Source of the DNA: Arcobacter vandammei
GTDB lineage: Bacteria > Campylobacterota > Campylobacteria > Campylobacterales > Arcobacteraceae
NCBI RefSeq assembly: GCF_016106035.1
Contig: NZ_JADKPZ010000006.1
Coordinates: 54,942-118,941 of the forward strand
Reading direction: 5' to 3'
DNA length: 64,000 nucleotides
The notes beneath the pieces are model-generated. The model was not told the origin of the DNA and made no database searches. It saw only the letters and a list, made by a program, of their open reading frames with translations. Below are positions 1 through 9,417 of this stretch, one piece after another; positions within the stretch are counted from its first letter, which is position 1, and each line of letters begins with the position of its first letter. The position numbers and the translations under genes were made by a program.

Positions 1-695
1 TATGAATTTAAAATTAATTCCTCTTCATTTTCGTGTGTACTAGCTGCTACAATTACTCTTGTTTTCAACTTTTCAAACTTCTCTTTTTTTTGTGGAAGTT
101 GTGCTAGTTTTATATTTCCAATAACTTCGACATTTGTAGCACCAAGTTCTTGCAATCTAATTTTATCAACTTCACTTTGTGCAAACACTTTATCAATATT
201 TGCAAATATTTTTTTATAAAAAAAACTAAATCTAAGATAAGATTTATATGATTTATCAGAAATTCTTGCATTTATTAAAAAAGTTTTTGCACCTTTATTT
301 TTTGCCATTAAAAAAAGCATATACCAAAGCTCTGCTTCCATAACTACCAAAACTTTCTGTTTTGTTACCCAAAATGGTAGAAAAATCTCGAAAGGTAAAA
401 ATCGTACATTTTTTGAGAAACTTTTTGCTTCATCAAAACCTGTATTTGTAATCACAGATATATTTGCACTATCTTCAAACTCTTTGATAAGTGGTTTTAT
501 AGCCCTTACCTCACCCATAGAGCAAGAGTGAAACCAAACACCAGAAAAATTGAATTTTGGATTGTTTTTTAGAAAAAATTTTGCAGGAACTGCATCTTTG
601 TATTTTTTTGTTCTAGCTTTATAAAATAAGTAAGGTGTTAAAAGTATATAAACTATACTTAAAACAAAGTTATAAAAAAGAGCAAAGAGGCTCAA
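1..695 (-). CDS. waaA: 3-deoxy-D-manno-octulosonic acid (Kdo) transferase, partial (C-terminus beyond window)
   Basis: This enzyme transfers Kdo from CMP-Kdo to lipid A at the inner membrane, the first core step of lipooligosaccharide synthesis. About 231 codons are visible; the rest lies before base 1. No ATG fits the N-terminus, so I choose a TTG at 695-693, preceded by a GAGG-type ribosome binding site that overlaps the end of the upstream gene. Residues 3-25 form a membrane anchor, and HSCSMGE at residues 56-62 is the family motif near the catalytic Glu. The order glyQ-Nif3-zinc ribbon-waaA is also known from Helicobacter. The identification is strong; the exact start is inferred. Confidence 0.85.
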   Translation of the reverse strand, partial: MSLFALFYNFVLSIVYILLTPYLFYKARTKKYKDAVPAKFFLKNNPKFNFSGVWFHSCSMGEVRAIKPLIKEFEDSANISVITNTGFDEAKSFSKNVRFLPFEIFLPFWVTKQKVLVVMEAELWYMLFLMAKNKGAKTFLINARISDKSYKSYLRFSFFYKKIFANIDKVFAQSEVDKIRLQELGATNVEVIGNIKLAQLPQKKEKFEKLKTRVIVAASTHENEEELILNS

Positions 696-696
696 A

Positions 697-1425
697 TTAA
701 GCCTCTTGTGTAGCTAGTTCTTCTTCACCTTTATAAAGAATTCTTCCACAGTGAAGACAATTTACAATCTCTTCACCTTTTATAACTTCAGCATAAGTTT
801 TATCATTTATCTTCATAAAACATCCATAACATGCTTGTTTTTTTACAGGAACAACCGCTGTATCTTTTGCCCATCTTTTGATTTTTTCATAGAAAGTTAA
901 AATTTTATTATCAAATTGACCTAAAAGTTCACTTCTTTTTGCATAAACTTCATTTCTTTCATCATTTATTTGTGCTATTGAATCTTCTACAACAACTTTA
1001 ATCTCTTTTATATCTTCTTCTTCAGTTTTTAATTTTTCTTGAAGCTCTTTTAATTTATCTTCTTTTGCAACAGTTAATTTATCAAGTCTTTCAATCTCTT
1101 CATTTGCAAAGCTTACTTGCTCTTTTGCAATCTCTTCTTCAAGTTGTAAAGCTTTTAACTCTTTTTCATTTGTTACATCTTTATTCTTTTTAGCAATTGA
1201 ATCTAATTTTGTTTTTAACTCACTTAAGTGAATATTATTTTTTGTTCTTTTTGATTTTAAATCATCAATTTCTAAATAAGTTGAGTTTATTGAAACTTTA
1301 ATAGCCTCTGCTGTTTCAACAAAAGTTGCTAATTTTGCTTTTTGATTCTCAATTTTTGGCTCAAATTGACTAATACTTGTATCATATTTTGATAACTTAA
1401 TTAAATCCTCTAAATACTTATTCAA
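697..1425 (-). CDS. Zinc-ribbon coiled-coil protein, HP0958/CT398 family
   Basis: The protein has 242 residues. Residues ~10-180 are charged and heptad-like (a long coiled coil), followed by a C4 zinc ribbon with cysteines at 199, 202, 223 and 226. This is the architecture of Helicobacter pylori HP0958, which is reported to bind the sigma factor RpoN and flagellin mRNA and to support flagellar gene expression. That role is family knowledge; nothing here proves it. The start overlaps the 3' end of the Nif3 gene by 8 bases, and waaA follows after 1 base, so the three are probably translationally coupled. Confidence 0.85.
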   Translation of the reverse strand: MNKYLEDLIKLSKYDTSISQFEPKIENQKAKLATFVETAEAIKVSINSTYLEIDDLKSKRTKNNIHLSELKTKLDSIAKKNKDVTNEKELKALQLEEEIAKEQVSFANEEIERLDKLTVAKEDKLKELQEKLKTEEEDIKEIKVVVEDSIAQINDERNEVYAKRSELLGQFDNKILTFYEKIKRWAKDTAVVPVKKQACYGCFMKINDKTYAEVIKGEEIVNCLHCGRILYKGEEELATQEA

Positions 1426-2173
1426 TGTTTTCTCCTTCTATAAAAAACTCAAATGGATTTTGTGAAGCTGTTATTATAGCTTTTAATTTATTTTTTTTCA
1501 AATACTCTTTTAATAAACCTTCTAAAAGTATATTAAAATAGTTTTCACTCTCATAATGTCTTATATCAATTAAAGACAAACCTCGTGCTTTTGCCTCCAT
1601 AGCATCGTGATATTTTATATCTCCTGTTATGAAACAATCGGCTTTTACCTCATCTATTAAACTCATAGCACTACCTGTACAAATTGCTAGAGTTTTAATA
1701 CTATTTTTTGTTTTTACAAACTTTATATTTTTTAAATTTAACTTTTTATTTAAATGCTTTAAAAGATTTTCAAAACTCATATCTACTTTTGCATTTGCAA
1801 TAAACTCATTTTGATTATCTATTGTGAATCCTAAAATATCTTCAACAACAAATCTATTTAGATGAGTTTTATCTATATTTGTATGCATTGAAATCAAACT
1901 TATATCTTTTTTTATAAGCTCTTTTAGGATTTTTGTAGAATATGTATCATAATTTACTCTTTTCAGACCACTAAAAATAAGTGGATGATGAGTAATTACA
2001 AGTGAATTTGGCTTTAAAGTTTTTACTAACTCTAAATCCAAATCCATACTTAAATATAAATTCTCAAAACTATCATCCATATTTCCAACAAGAAGTCCTG
2101 AATTATCCCATTTTTCTTGAAGTTCAAAAGGTGAAAGTTCATTTAAGTAGTTATAAATATCTTTTATTTTCAA
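1418..2173 (-). CDS. Nif3-like dinuclear metal centre protein
   Basis: This 251-residue protein belongs to the NIF3/YbgI family, whose members form hexameric rings with a two-metal site. The metal-binding features visible are HHP at residues 62-64, a conserved HTNID stretch near residue 97 and a C-terminal RHYESE stretch. The cellular role of the family is not settled; proposals include GTP cyclohydrolase-like or metal-handling activities. It lies one base after glyQ and overlaps the zinc-ribbon gene, in the same order as in Helicobacter. Confidence 0.85.
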   Translation of the reverse strand: MKIKDIYNYLNELSPFELQEKWDNSGLLVGNMDDSFENLYLSMDLDLELVKTLKPNSLVITHHPLIFSGLKRVNYDTYSTKILKELIKKDISLISMHTNIDKTHLNRFVVEDILGFTIDNQNEFIANAKVDMSFENLLKHLNKKLNLKNIKFVKTKNSIKTLAICTGSAMSLIDEVKADCFITGDIKYHDAMEAKARGLSLIDIRHYESENYFNILLEGLLKEYLKKNKLKAIITASQNPFEFFIEGENIE

Positions 2174-2174
2174 A

Positions 2175-3056
2175 CTATCCTCTAACTCTTTTTAATCTAT
2201 TTTCTTCCTGACTCTTGTACATAACAGCACAAGCTTGTGCTAACTCTCTAACTCTTAAAATATAGTTTTGTCTTTGAGTTACACTAATTGCTTTTCTTGC
2301 ATCAAGAGTGTTAAAAGTGTGACTTGCCAACATACAATAATCATATGCAGGAAGTGGAAGTTCGGCTTCTAAACAAGCTTTGCATTCATCGAAATATTCA
2401 TCAAAATGTTTAAAAAGCATAGCTGTATTTGCTACTTCAAAATTATATTTTGAAAACTCATATTCAGCTTCTTTATGTACATCAGCATAAGTTGTTTTTC
2501 CAAACTTATTTTCATTCCAAACAATATCAAATACACTATCAACACTTTGTAAATACATAGCAAGTCGCTCTGTTCCATAAGTTATTTCAACTGCAACAGG
2601 ATCACAAGAAATTCCTCCAACTTGTTGAAAATATGTAAACTGTGTAACTTCCATTCCATCAAGCCAAACTTCCCAACCAAGTCCCCAAGCTCCTAAAGTT
2701 GGAGATTCCCAGTTGTCTTCTACAAATCTAATATCATGACGACTCAAATCAAGTCCTAAATACTCTAAAGATTTTAAGTATAAATCTTGAATATTATCAG
2801 GGCTTGGTTTTATTAATACTTGAAATTGATAGTAGCTTCCTAACCTATTTGGATTTTCTCCATATCTTCCATCCGTTGGTCTTCTACTTGGTGCTACATA
2901 AGCTGTACTCCAAGGAGTGCTGTCAAGACTTCTTAAAAGTGTTGCAGGATGAAAAGTTCCTGCACCTGCAGGTATATCATAAGGTTGCACAATATTGCAA
3001 CCCTCATTTGCCCAGAATTCTTGAAGTTTTAATAACATTTGTGAAAAAGTAAGCAT
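2175..3056 (-). CDS. glyQ: Glycine-tRNA ligase alpha subunit
   Basis: This is the catalytic alpha chain of the two-subunit bacterial glycyl-tRNA synthetase, which makes glycyl-AMP and charges tRNA-Gly together with the beta chain (glyS, not in this window). The 293-residue length is normal. The N-terminal segment from [12 protein letters not shown] through [14 protein letters not shown] and the motif [17 protein letters not shown] are highly conserved in the family. It heads the conserved run glyQ-Nif3-zinc ribbon-waaA; the glutaredoxin gene just upstream ends 1 base before it, so the operon may start further up. Confidence 0.96.
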   Translation of the reverse strand: MLTFSQMLLKLQEFWANEGCNIVQPYDIPAGAGTFHPATLLRSLDSTPWSTAYVAPSRRPTDGRYGENPNRLGSYYQFQVLIKPSPDNIQDLYLKSLEYLGLDLSRHDIRFVEDNWESPTLGAWGLGWEVWLDGMEVTQFTYFQQVGGISCDPVAVEITYGTERLAMYLQSVDSVFDIVWNENKFGKTTYADVHKEAEYEFSKYNFEVANTAMLFKHFDEYFDECKACLEAELPLPAYDYCMLASHTFNTLDARKAISVTQRQNYILRVRELAQACAVMYKSQEENRLKRVRG

Positions 3057-3057
3057 T

Positions 3058-3288
3058 TTATTTTATTCCTAACTCTTTATTTAATTTCTCTTTGTCAAAA
3101 CCACAAATCCAAGAATTTCCAACTAAAAAAACTGGAGCACCTGAACATCTTTTTTGACAATCTCTTAAAGCATTTTTGTCTTTTGTTAAATCTATTTGAT
3201 TAAATTTTAGTTTTTTACTTTTTAAGTAGATAATTGCCTCTTTGCACCATTTACAATTTGGCAAAGTAAATAGTGCAATTGGCTTCAT
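3058..3288 (-). CDS. Glutaredoxin-family protein
   Basis: This is a 76-residue single-domain thioredoxin-fold protein with the redox motif CKWC at residues 11-14 and the cis-proline segment GAPVF near residue 51. Extra cysteines lie at about 44, 48 and 62. It probably reduces protein disulfides or glutathione-type mixed disulfides in the cytoplasm. Its start touches the purE stop (1-base overlap) and glyQ follows after 1 base, so it is co-transcribed with housekeeping genes. Its physiological partner cannot be told from the sequence. Confidence 0.85.
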   Translation of the reverse strand: MKPIALFTLPNCKWCKEAIIYLKSKKLKFNQIDLTKDKNALRDCQKRCSGAPVFLVGNSWICGFDKEKLNKELGIK

Positions 3289-3782
3289 TATAGAATTACT
3301 TCAATATCTTTAGAATCACTCTCAACAGCTTTAGCTTTAACCATTCTATCTTCTTTTAGTTTTACAGCTAAATCTTTATCGCTTATTGCTAAAATTTGCA
3401 TTGCTAAATAAGCTGCATTTATAGCTCCTGCTTTTCCTAATGCAACAGTAGCAACAGGCATACCCGCTGGCATTTGAACAGTTGAAAGCATAGCATCCAT
3501 ACCGTCCATTGCACCACCTTTCATTGGAACTCCAATAATCGGTTTTGTTGTAGTTGCTGCTAATGCACCTGCAAGGTGTGCAGCCATACCAGCAGCAGCA
3601 ATAAATGCAACAGCACCTTTTTCTTCAGCTTCTTTTACATACTCTTTTGTTCTTTCAGGACTTCTATGTGCTGAAGAGATAATTAACTCATATTTTACAT
3701 TAAACTGCTCAAAAGTATCAGCACAGTTTTTCATAATTTCATAATCAGATTTACTACCCATAATAATAGAAACAAATTTCAT
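3288..3782 (-). CDS. purE: N5-carboxyaminoimidazole ribonucleotide mutase
   Basis: PurE moves the carboxyl group from N5-CAIR to C4 in purine synthesis. The 164-residue length fits the class I enzyme. Visible family motifs are GSKSDYE near residue 9, SAHRSPER near residue 37 and the glycine/alanine-rich AAAGMAAHLAG segment near residue 62, which bind the nucleotide phosphate and carry the catalytic His. The PurK partner is not in the window. It is followed directly by the glutaredoxin gene. Confidence 0.96.
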   Translation of the reverse strand: MKFVSIIMGSKSDYEIMKNCADTFEQFNVKYELIISSAHRSPERTKEYVKEAEEKGAVAFIAAAGMAAHLAGALAATTTKPIIGVPMKGGAMDGMDAMLSTVQMPAGMPVATVALGKAGAINAAYLAMQILAISDKDLAVKLKEDRMVKAKAVESDSKDIEVIL

Positions 3783-3819
3783 TTTTTACCTTTTTTATTT
3801 TAAATAATTCAAGATTGTA

Positions 3820-5076
3820 TCAAATTTTTTCTAATAACTTTATAATCTTCGATACTTTCAAGCTTTTCCAAGCTTCTAACTTATAAATTGTTAAGGCTTC
3901 ATTTTCATAAATAAATTTAGATAAATTCTTTGATTTATCTTTTAAATATATAGATTTATTGTATCTATAATATTTACTTAAAGTTTCAAAATTATCTTCA
4001 ACAAAAAATGTAATTGTTGGTATCATAAAAGCATCACTTATATGAAATGCTGAAGTATTTGTTGTAATAATTTTATCCATAGAAGAGATAATATAGATAA
4101 AATCATTTATACTTCTTGACTCTTTTGATAAATCAAGTAGATTATCTCCTTTTATTTTTGGGTCTATATGCAAAGTCGTAACAATAGTATAATCTTCAAG
4201 TTTTAATAATAAATCTTTTAATAAATCACTAGCTATTGTTTGAGGAATAGACTTATTTATATTTGCACTATATGGATGAAAGAGTAAAAGTTTGCCTCTT
4301 TTTTTTGCTTCAGAAATCTTATTTTGCAAGTTTTTATCTATATTAAAATGCTCTGTATCTAAAGAGTTATATTTTTCTTGAGCATCTATTTTTTTGTAAT
4401 CAATTCCAAATTTATATAGCCAAGCATCAACATAATTCAAATCTAAAAGTTTTGTGAAATCTACACTATTATCTATAAAATAGTCATATTCACTTAACTG
4501 CTTTGTATTTAATCCCAAAGGTAGTATATCGTTTAAATATCCTTGAGTTTTATAAATATCTTTATCTCTTGTAAAATAACTATTATTTGAAGCACTAATA
4601 TAAATATCTATTTTCACACTTTTAAACATTTCACTAAGTTTTTGATGCAAAATTCTTAAAGCAGTGCAAGATGCAATAGTTTTTCCAATTCCAGATGACA
4701 TTCCACCAATAATTGCAATTTTTATATTATCTTTATTTAGATATTTAACTTGTTTGTATAAATCAACAGGAGTTAAATCAATAAACTCTTCAGCCCTTTG
4801 ATTTCTATCTTTATCAAATTCAAACTTTGTAGAAACTCCAAGCTCTATTGGAAAATCTTTTCCTTGTCTTACATTCTCTTCATTTAAAATTTTTGTAAAA
4901 TATTTACTTCCATCTATTCTTGCAAAAACACCATTTAAATCACTATAATCATCAAAAGTTGAAATATAAACAGTCTCATTTGGTAAACTAGCAGGTGCTT
5001 TAAATCTAAAATATTTTACTAAAGTTCCATCTGTTGTTTTAATATTTATATTATTTGTTACCCTAAAAAATATCAT
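3820..5076 (-). CDS. Uncharacterised glycosyltransferase-like protein (GT-B/GT9-like C-terminus)
   Basis: I do not recognise this 418-residue protein as a named family. Residues ~118-135 (IAIIGGMSSGIGKTIAS) look like a glycine-rich nucleotide-binding loop. The second half resembles heptosyltransferase-type GT-B domains: LLLFHPYSANINKSIP near residue 260, then IITTNTSAFHISDAFMIPTI near residue 340, which matches the 'seen in heptosyltransferases' TxNTGxxHLAxA pattern. There is no signal peptide or membrane segment. It lies 3 bases after the U32 gene and may be in an operon with it. A surface-glycan or protein-glycosylation role is only a guess. Confidence 0.55.
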   Translation of the reverse strand: MIFFRVTNNINIKTTDGTLVKYFRFKAPASLPNETVYISTFDDYSDLNGVFARIDGSKYFTKILNEENVRQGKDFPIELGVSTKFEFDKDRNQRAEEFIDLTPVDLYKQVKYLNKDNIKIAIIGGMSSGIGKTIASCTALRILHQKLSEMFKSVKIDIYISASNNSYFTRDKDIYKTQGYLNDILPLGLNTKQLSEYDYFIDNSVDFTKLLDLNYVDAWLYKFGIDYKKIDAQEKYNSLDTEHFNIDKNLQNKISEAKKRGKLLLFHPYSANINKSIPQTIASDLLKDLLLKLEDYTIVTTLHIDPKIKGDNLLDLSKESRSINDFIYIISSMDKIITTNTSAFHISDAFMIPTITFFVEDNFETLSKYYRYNKSIYLKDKSKNLSKFIYENEALTIYKLEAWKSLKVSKIIKLLEKI

Positions 5077-5079
5077 ATT

Positions 5080-6369
5080 TTATTCTATATTCTCTTCTAT
5101 ATTTTTTACTCTAAACATTGTTAAATATGGCAATTTACAAGGTAGTTTAATTTTATTTACATTTCCACTATGTACACTTTCAAGCTCTTTATTTGTATCT
5201 GTTAATATTTTTTTGAAATTTATATAATAAAGCCCATCATCACCTAAAAAAAGTTTTCCTATCTCATTATCACAAGGCTCTAAAATAGTATTGTGTGGAG
5301 TAAAAATCTCTATATCTTCATTTGGATAAACTTTGTATTTACATAAAAAGTGATTTTCATCTTCTGTTACAAGTCCCGTTACTTCGTAAGATCCTTTGCT
5401 TAGTGCATAATCGTGGTTTTGTGAATCAGTTTTTTCAAATGGTCTATGAACTAAATAAGCATCTGTAAAACCTCTATTTTTTGTAGTATGAAGTTCTTTT
5501 TGATATTTATCTGCATCAAATTTATCACTAAAATAGTCATCTATTGCTTCTCTATAAGCTTTTGCTGTAACTGCTGCATAGTATGGAGATTTTGTTCTTC
5601 CTTCAATTTTTAGACTATCAACTGCTCCACTATCCAAAATCTCTTTTATATGAGATGCTAAGTTCATATCTTTTGAGTTAAAAATATATGTTCCAACACC
5701 TGGGTCTTCTTCAAGTCTAAACAAGCTTCCATGTTCATCATTTCCAGCATATAAAGTATATTCAAATCTGCAATCATTTGCACAAGAGCCTCTATTTGGA
5801 ACTCTTCCCATTTGTACAGCACTTATTAAACATCTTCCAGAGTAAGCAAAACACATAGAGCCGTGTACAAAAATCTCTATTTCCATATCAGGTAAGTGTT
5901 TTTTAATCTCTACAACATCTTTTAAAGATATTTCTCTTGCTACAACTATTCTTTTTACTCCCATATCCCAAAAAACTTGGGCATCAAGGTAGTTTAAAAC
6001 ATTTGCTTGAGTTGATAAGTGAATATCAATTTGTGGTGCTAGTTCTCTACAAAGTCTTACAACTCCAGGGGCTGCAACTATAAATGCATCTGGTTTTAAC
6101 TCAGCCATAGCTAAAATATGTTTTTTTAATAATTCAATTTGAGAGTTAAAAGGGAAACCATTTATTGTGGCATATACTTTTTTCCCTCTTTCGTGAGCAT
6201 AATCAATACCTTCTTTAAAAGTTTCAAATGTAAACTCTTTTCCAGCTCGAATTCTTAAACTAAAATGGCTAACACCACCATATACAGCATCTGCTCCATA
6301 TTTTATAGCAATTTTTAACTTCTCTAAATTTCCAGCAGGGCTAAGCAACTCAACTTTTTGCTTACTCAT
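5080..6369 (-). CDS. Peptidase U32-family tRNA hydroxylation protein (TrhP/YegQ-like)
   Basis: This 429-residue U32 protein starts with the typical VELLSPAGNLEKLKIAIKYG segment and carries the family's HGSMCFAYSGRCLIS and RGSCANDCR cysteine motifs at roughly residues 168-205. The ~85-residue C-terminal extension is the U32 C-domain seen in the YegQ/TrhP subgroup, which is needed for prephenate-dependent hydroxylation of uridine 34 in some tRNAs. Older annotations call it a collagenase-like protease (prtC). I favour the tRNA-modification role from its architecture; no protease catalytic residues are evident. Confidence 0.85.
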   Translation of the reverse strand: MSKQKVELLSPAGNLEKLKIAIKYGADAVYGGVSHFSLRIRAGKEFTFETFKEGIDYAHERGKKVYATINGFPFNSQIELLKKHILAMAELKPDAFIVAAPGVVRLCRELAPQIDIHLSTQANVLNYLDAQVFWDMGVKRIVVAREISLKDVVEIKKHLPDMEIEIFVHGSMCFAYSGRCLISAVQMGRVPNRGSCANDCRFEYTLYAGNDEHGSLFRLEEDPGVGTYIFNSKDMNLASHIKEILDSGAVDSLKIEGRTKSPYYAAVTAKAYREAIDDYFSDKFDADKYQKELHTTKNRGFTDAYLVHRPFEKTDSQNHDYALSKGSYEVTGLVTEDENHFLCKYKVYPNEDIEIFTPHNTILEPCDNEIGKLFLGDDGLYYINFKKILTDTNKELESVHSGNVNKIKLPCKLPYLTMFRVKNIEENIE

Positions 6370-6473
6370 ATAAAATTCCTTTGATTATTTTTAATAATTA
6401 TTTAATTTAAATTTAAGTGGAGATTATATCTATTTTTTAATAAATATTTAGTTTTTGGATAGTTTAATAAGCT

Positions 6474-6497
6474 AATGAAAGAGCTTAAAAGCTCTCC
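6474..6497 (-). terminator. Hairpin overlapping the chemoreceptor stop codon
   Basis: The arms AGAGCTT and AAGCTCT (6480-6486 and 6489-6495) form a 7-bp inverted repeat that includes the TAA stop of the chemoreceptor gene. A short T-rich stretch follows on the minus strand. It probably ends transcription of the chemoreceptor before the U32 gene, but the T-tract is weak. Confidence 0.45.
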
Positions 6498-9352
6498 CAT
6501 TCATCATCTTTTGTTTGAGATACTACTTTTTTTATAGTAGCTTCTTTTACTTTTATTTCAGGTTTTACTTCACTAACAATATTTTGTTTAGAAATCTTAT
6601 TTGTTGTGTTTACCTCAAATATATTATCTTTTTTCAATTGGTCTAAAGATTTAAATACCTCAAAAGTTGCTCTATCTAACTCTTTTGATAAACTATTTAA
6701 TAATTCGTTATTTACAACTTCTTTGCAATCTTCATTAATATATGTTTGAACACTATTATGAACACTATCATGATTTAATTTTAAATTCTTCCAATTTTGC
6801 GTTTTTGTAAATGGATTAGCTTTCGCCTCTTGCTCAACTATCCATTTTCCTAAATCACAATCTGTTGGTTTTGTAACAACCCAAGGAGTTTTAGTTTGCC
6901 CAACTTTATCAAAGTTTACAAGCTTAAATCTAATATGATCATTTTTTAGTTTTGAAACTCTAAATACTAAATCAATATCCTCTATCTCTTTAGGACTAAA
7001 CTCTTTAAATTTTGCTCTATCAGCAATTTTTAGAAGATTTGTAGATAAATTTGCAACTTCACTTGCTAAATCGCTAATAACTGTTGCAGAGTTCGCATTT
7101 ACTTGAGTTGCTTTATCTAAAACATTTATTGTGTCATTGATTTGGATAATTCCCTTTTCTTCCTCTTTACTTCCTTGAGATACATCTTCTATTAAAACTA
7201 TTGTATCATTGATTTTTGAGTTTAAAGTAGAATATCCATTTATCATCTCATTTGCAATATCTTTTCCTTCATTTGCTTTTGAAGTTGCAATTTCAACTAT
7301 ATTTTTAATATCTTTTGCAGCTTCAGCACTTCTACTTGCTAGATTTCTTACCTCTTGAGCAACAACAGCAAATCCTTTTCCTGCTTCTCCAGCTGTTGCT
7401 GCTTCAACAGCTGCATTTAGACTTAAAATATTTGTTTGGAATGCAATTTGGTCAATTATACTTATTGCCTCATTTATTGATTTAACTTGTTTATCTATCT
7501 CTTCCATTGCTTGATTTGTTTTAGTTGCAAGAGCCTCTCCATCTTTTGATGATTGTTGAAGATGTTTTGCTAAAACTGACATTTGAGAAGTTTTTTGAAC
7601 ACTTGATTTTACAATAGAAGTAATCTCTTCAATTGCTGCTGCTGTCTCTTCAAGTGAAGCTGCTTGTTCATTTGCTGAAGATGATAATCTATTTGCAGCT
7701 TGAGAAAGAGTATTTGTATCACTACTTAATTGTCTTCCGCTTCCAATAATCATAGATAAGAACTCACTTACAGTAACACCAATTAACTGTGTACTAGCAG
7801 CCAAAGAAGAGATAATTCCATTTACTTTTGTTGTATCAATTTTTGAATCACTAATTGCAAAATTAGAATTTCCATACTCAATTAAAATATTATTTAATCC
7901 TACTAAATTTTGATTTGTTTTTTCAATCATTGTATTAATAGAATCTCTTAATTTTTTAATTTGTGGATTTGAAGATGTAGCTTCAACTTTGTAAACATAG
8001 AAACCATTTATTACTTTTTCTATTACCTCTTCCACATTTGAAATAACTTTTGCATCTTCAATATATCCCTCTTTTAAAGAAGCTATATATTGGTTAAAGC
8101 TATCAACAACTTCACCAATCTCATCATTTGATTTTTTCTCTATATGATCAGTTGAAGAATCACCGTCTTTTATTCTTACTATCGCCTCATTTAAATCCTC
8201 TAAAGGTTTAATTAAAGTTCGTTTTATAAAAATATTATAGATTATTGAAGCAATTAAAATAGAGACAAAAGTAAAAATTGCAATACTAAAGATTATTTTA
8301 TTTATCTCACTGTTTGTATTCTCTTCCATTGAAGCAATTTGTTCTTCAATATCATCAACATAAGCACCTGTTCCAATTATCCAATCCCAAGGACCAAATC
8401 TTTGAACATAAGAGAATTTCTCTTTTGGGTCATTTGGTTTATTTGGTTTATCCCAAAAATATTTTACAAGCCCACCTTCAGCTTTTTCGTTAGAGATTTT
8501 TGACATCTCTACAAAAAGTTTTGTTCCATAAGGATCTGCATAAGTTGATAAATCTGTTCCATTTAATTTTGAGTTAGTAGGATGCATAATCATTTTTGGG
8601 TGAGAATCATTTATCCAAAAATAGTCATTATTTGCATATCTCATCTCTGATATAGTTTTTAATGCCTCTTCTTGTATTTTTGCTGTTAAATTATCAACAT
8701 ATTCTCCAGTTCCAATTACCCAATTATAAGGTTTAAAAAGTTTTACAAAAGATGCTTTTTCTTGAGGTTGTTCAAAACCTGGTTTTGGCCAAACATAATC
8801 AACAAAACCCTCTTTATCTTTTTTAGCAATATCTGCAAATTCTTTAAAAATCTGTTTTCCATTTGGGTCTTTATATGAATACATATTTTGATTATTTAAC
8901 TTTGGATTTATAGGGTGGATTAAAACAACAGCATCAAAGTCATTTATCCAGAAATATCCACTCTGTCCATATCTTGTAGCATTTACAATAGACTTTAATC
9001 TATCTTTTAAAGCCTCTTCAGAAAGTGAATTTTTATTTCTTTCATATTCAGATTCTAAAATAGAAAATAAAAAATTTGTCTGTTTTAGAAGCTCTTCTCT
9101 CACTTCAATTTTTAATTTATCACTTGAAGTTCTTGAGTGATAAGCTTCAACTGTTTTTACAGCTAAAGAAACATAATTTTTAAGCTCTTGCTCTTTTTTT
9201 GCATAAGCCTCTTTTTTGTAGTTTTCAATACTTTCATTTGAAAAACTCTTAATAGAATAAATAGCATCTATTGCAACAGCAAAAGAGATTACTATTATTG
9301 TTATAAATGAAAGAATTAAAACTTTTAGTTTTAATGACATATTTTTAAACAT
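6485..9352 (-). CDS. Methyl-accepting chemotaxis protein with double Cache sensor and CZB domain
   Basis: This is a 955-residue chemoreceptor. Residues ~8-30 are the first membrane segment. The periplasmic part holds two Cache-type repeats, each with YFWIND and a later [10 protein letters not shown] or [10 protein letters not shown] stretch, ending near residue 350. A second membrane helix (~360-382) leads to HAMP (~383-440) and then the signalling hairpin (tip [20 protein letters not shown] near residue 655). A CZB zinc-binding domain (~815-890) follows with its His, Cys and HDSVH residues. The C-terminus is EWESF, similar to the NWETF tether for CheR/CheB. The likely ligands are small organic acids, by family. 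Confidence 0.92.
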   Translation of the reverse strand: MFKNMSLKLKVLILSFITIIVISFAVAIDAIYSIKSFSNESIENYKKEAYAKKEQELKNYVSLAVKTVEAYHSRTSSDKLKIEVREELLKQTNFLFSILESEYERNKNSLSEEALKDRLKSIVNATRYGQSGYFWINDFDAVVLIHPINPKLNNQNMYSYKDPNGKQIFKEFADIAKKDKEGFVDYVWPKPGFEQPQEKASFVKLFKPYNWVIGTGEYVDNLTAKIQEEALKTISEMRYANNDYFWINDSHPKMIMHPTNSKLNGTDLSTYADPYGTKLFVEMSKISNEKAEGGLVKYFWDKPNKPNDPKEKFSYVQRFGPWDWIIGTGAYVDDIEEQIASMEENTNSEINKIIFSIAIFTFVSILIASIIYNIFIKRTLIKPLEDLNEAIVRIKDGDSSTDHIEKKSNDEIGEVVDSFNQYIASLKEGYIEDAKVISNVEEVIEKVINGFYVYKVEATSSNPQIKKLRDSINTMIEKTNQNLVGLNNILIEYGNSNFAISDSKIDTTKVNGIISSLAASTQLIGVTVSEFLSMIIGSGRQLSSDTNTLSQAANRLSSSANEQAASLEETAAAIEEITSIVKSSVQKTSQMSVLAKHLQQSSKDGEALATKTNQAMEEIDKQVKSINEAISIIDQIAFQTNILSLNAAVEAATAGEAGKGFAVVAQEVRNLASRSAEAAKDIKNIVEIATSKANEGKDIANEMINGYSTLNSKINDTIVLIEDVSQGSKEEEKGIIQINDTINVLDKATQVNANSATVISDLASEVANLSTNLLKIADRAKFKEFSPKEIEDIDLVFRVSKLKNDHIRFKLVNFDKVGQTKTPWVVTKPTDCDLGKWIVEQEAKANPFTKTQNWKNLKLNHDSVHNSVQTYINEDCKEVVNNELLNSLSKELDRATFEVFKSLDQLKKDNIFEVNTTNKISKQNIVSEVKPEIKVKEATIKKVVSQTKDDEWESF

Positions 9353-9417
9353 CGTCTCTCCAGTTTTTTAGGTCGAAATCATTATACCGAAAAAAATGAA
9401 AAAGAGTTTTTTTATTG

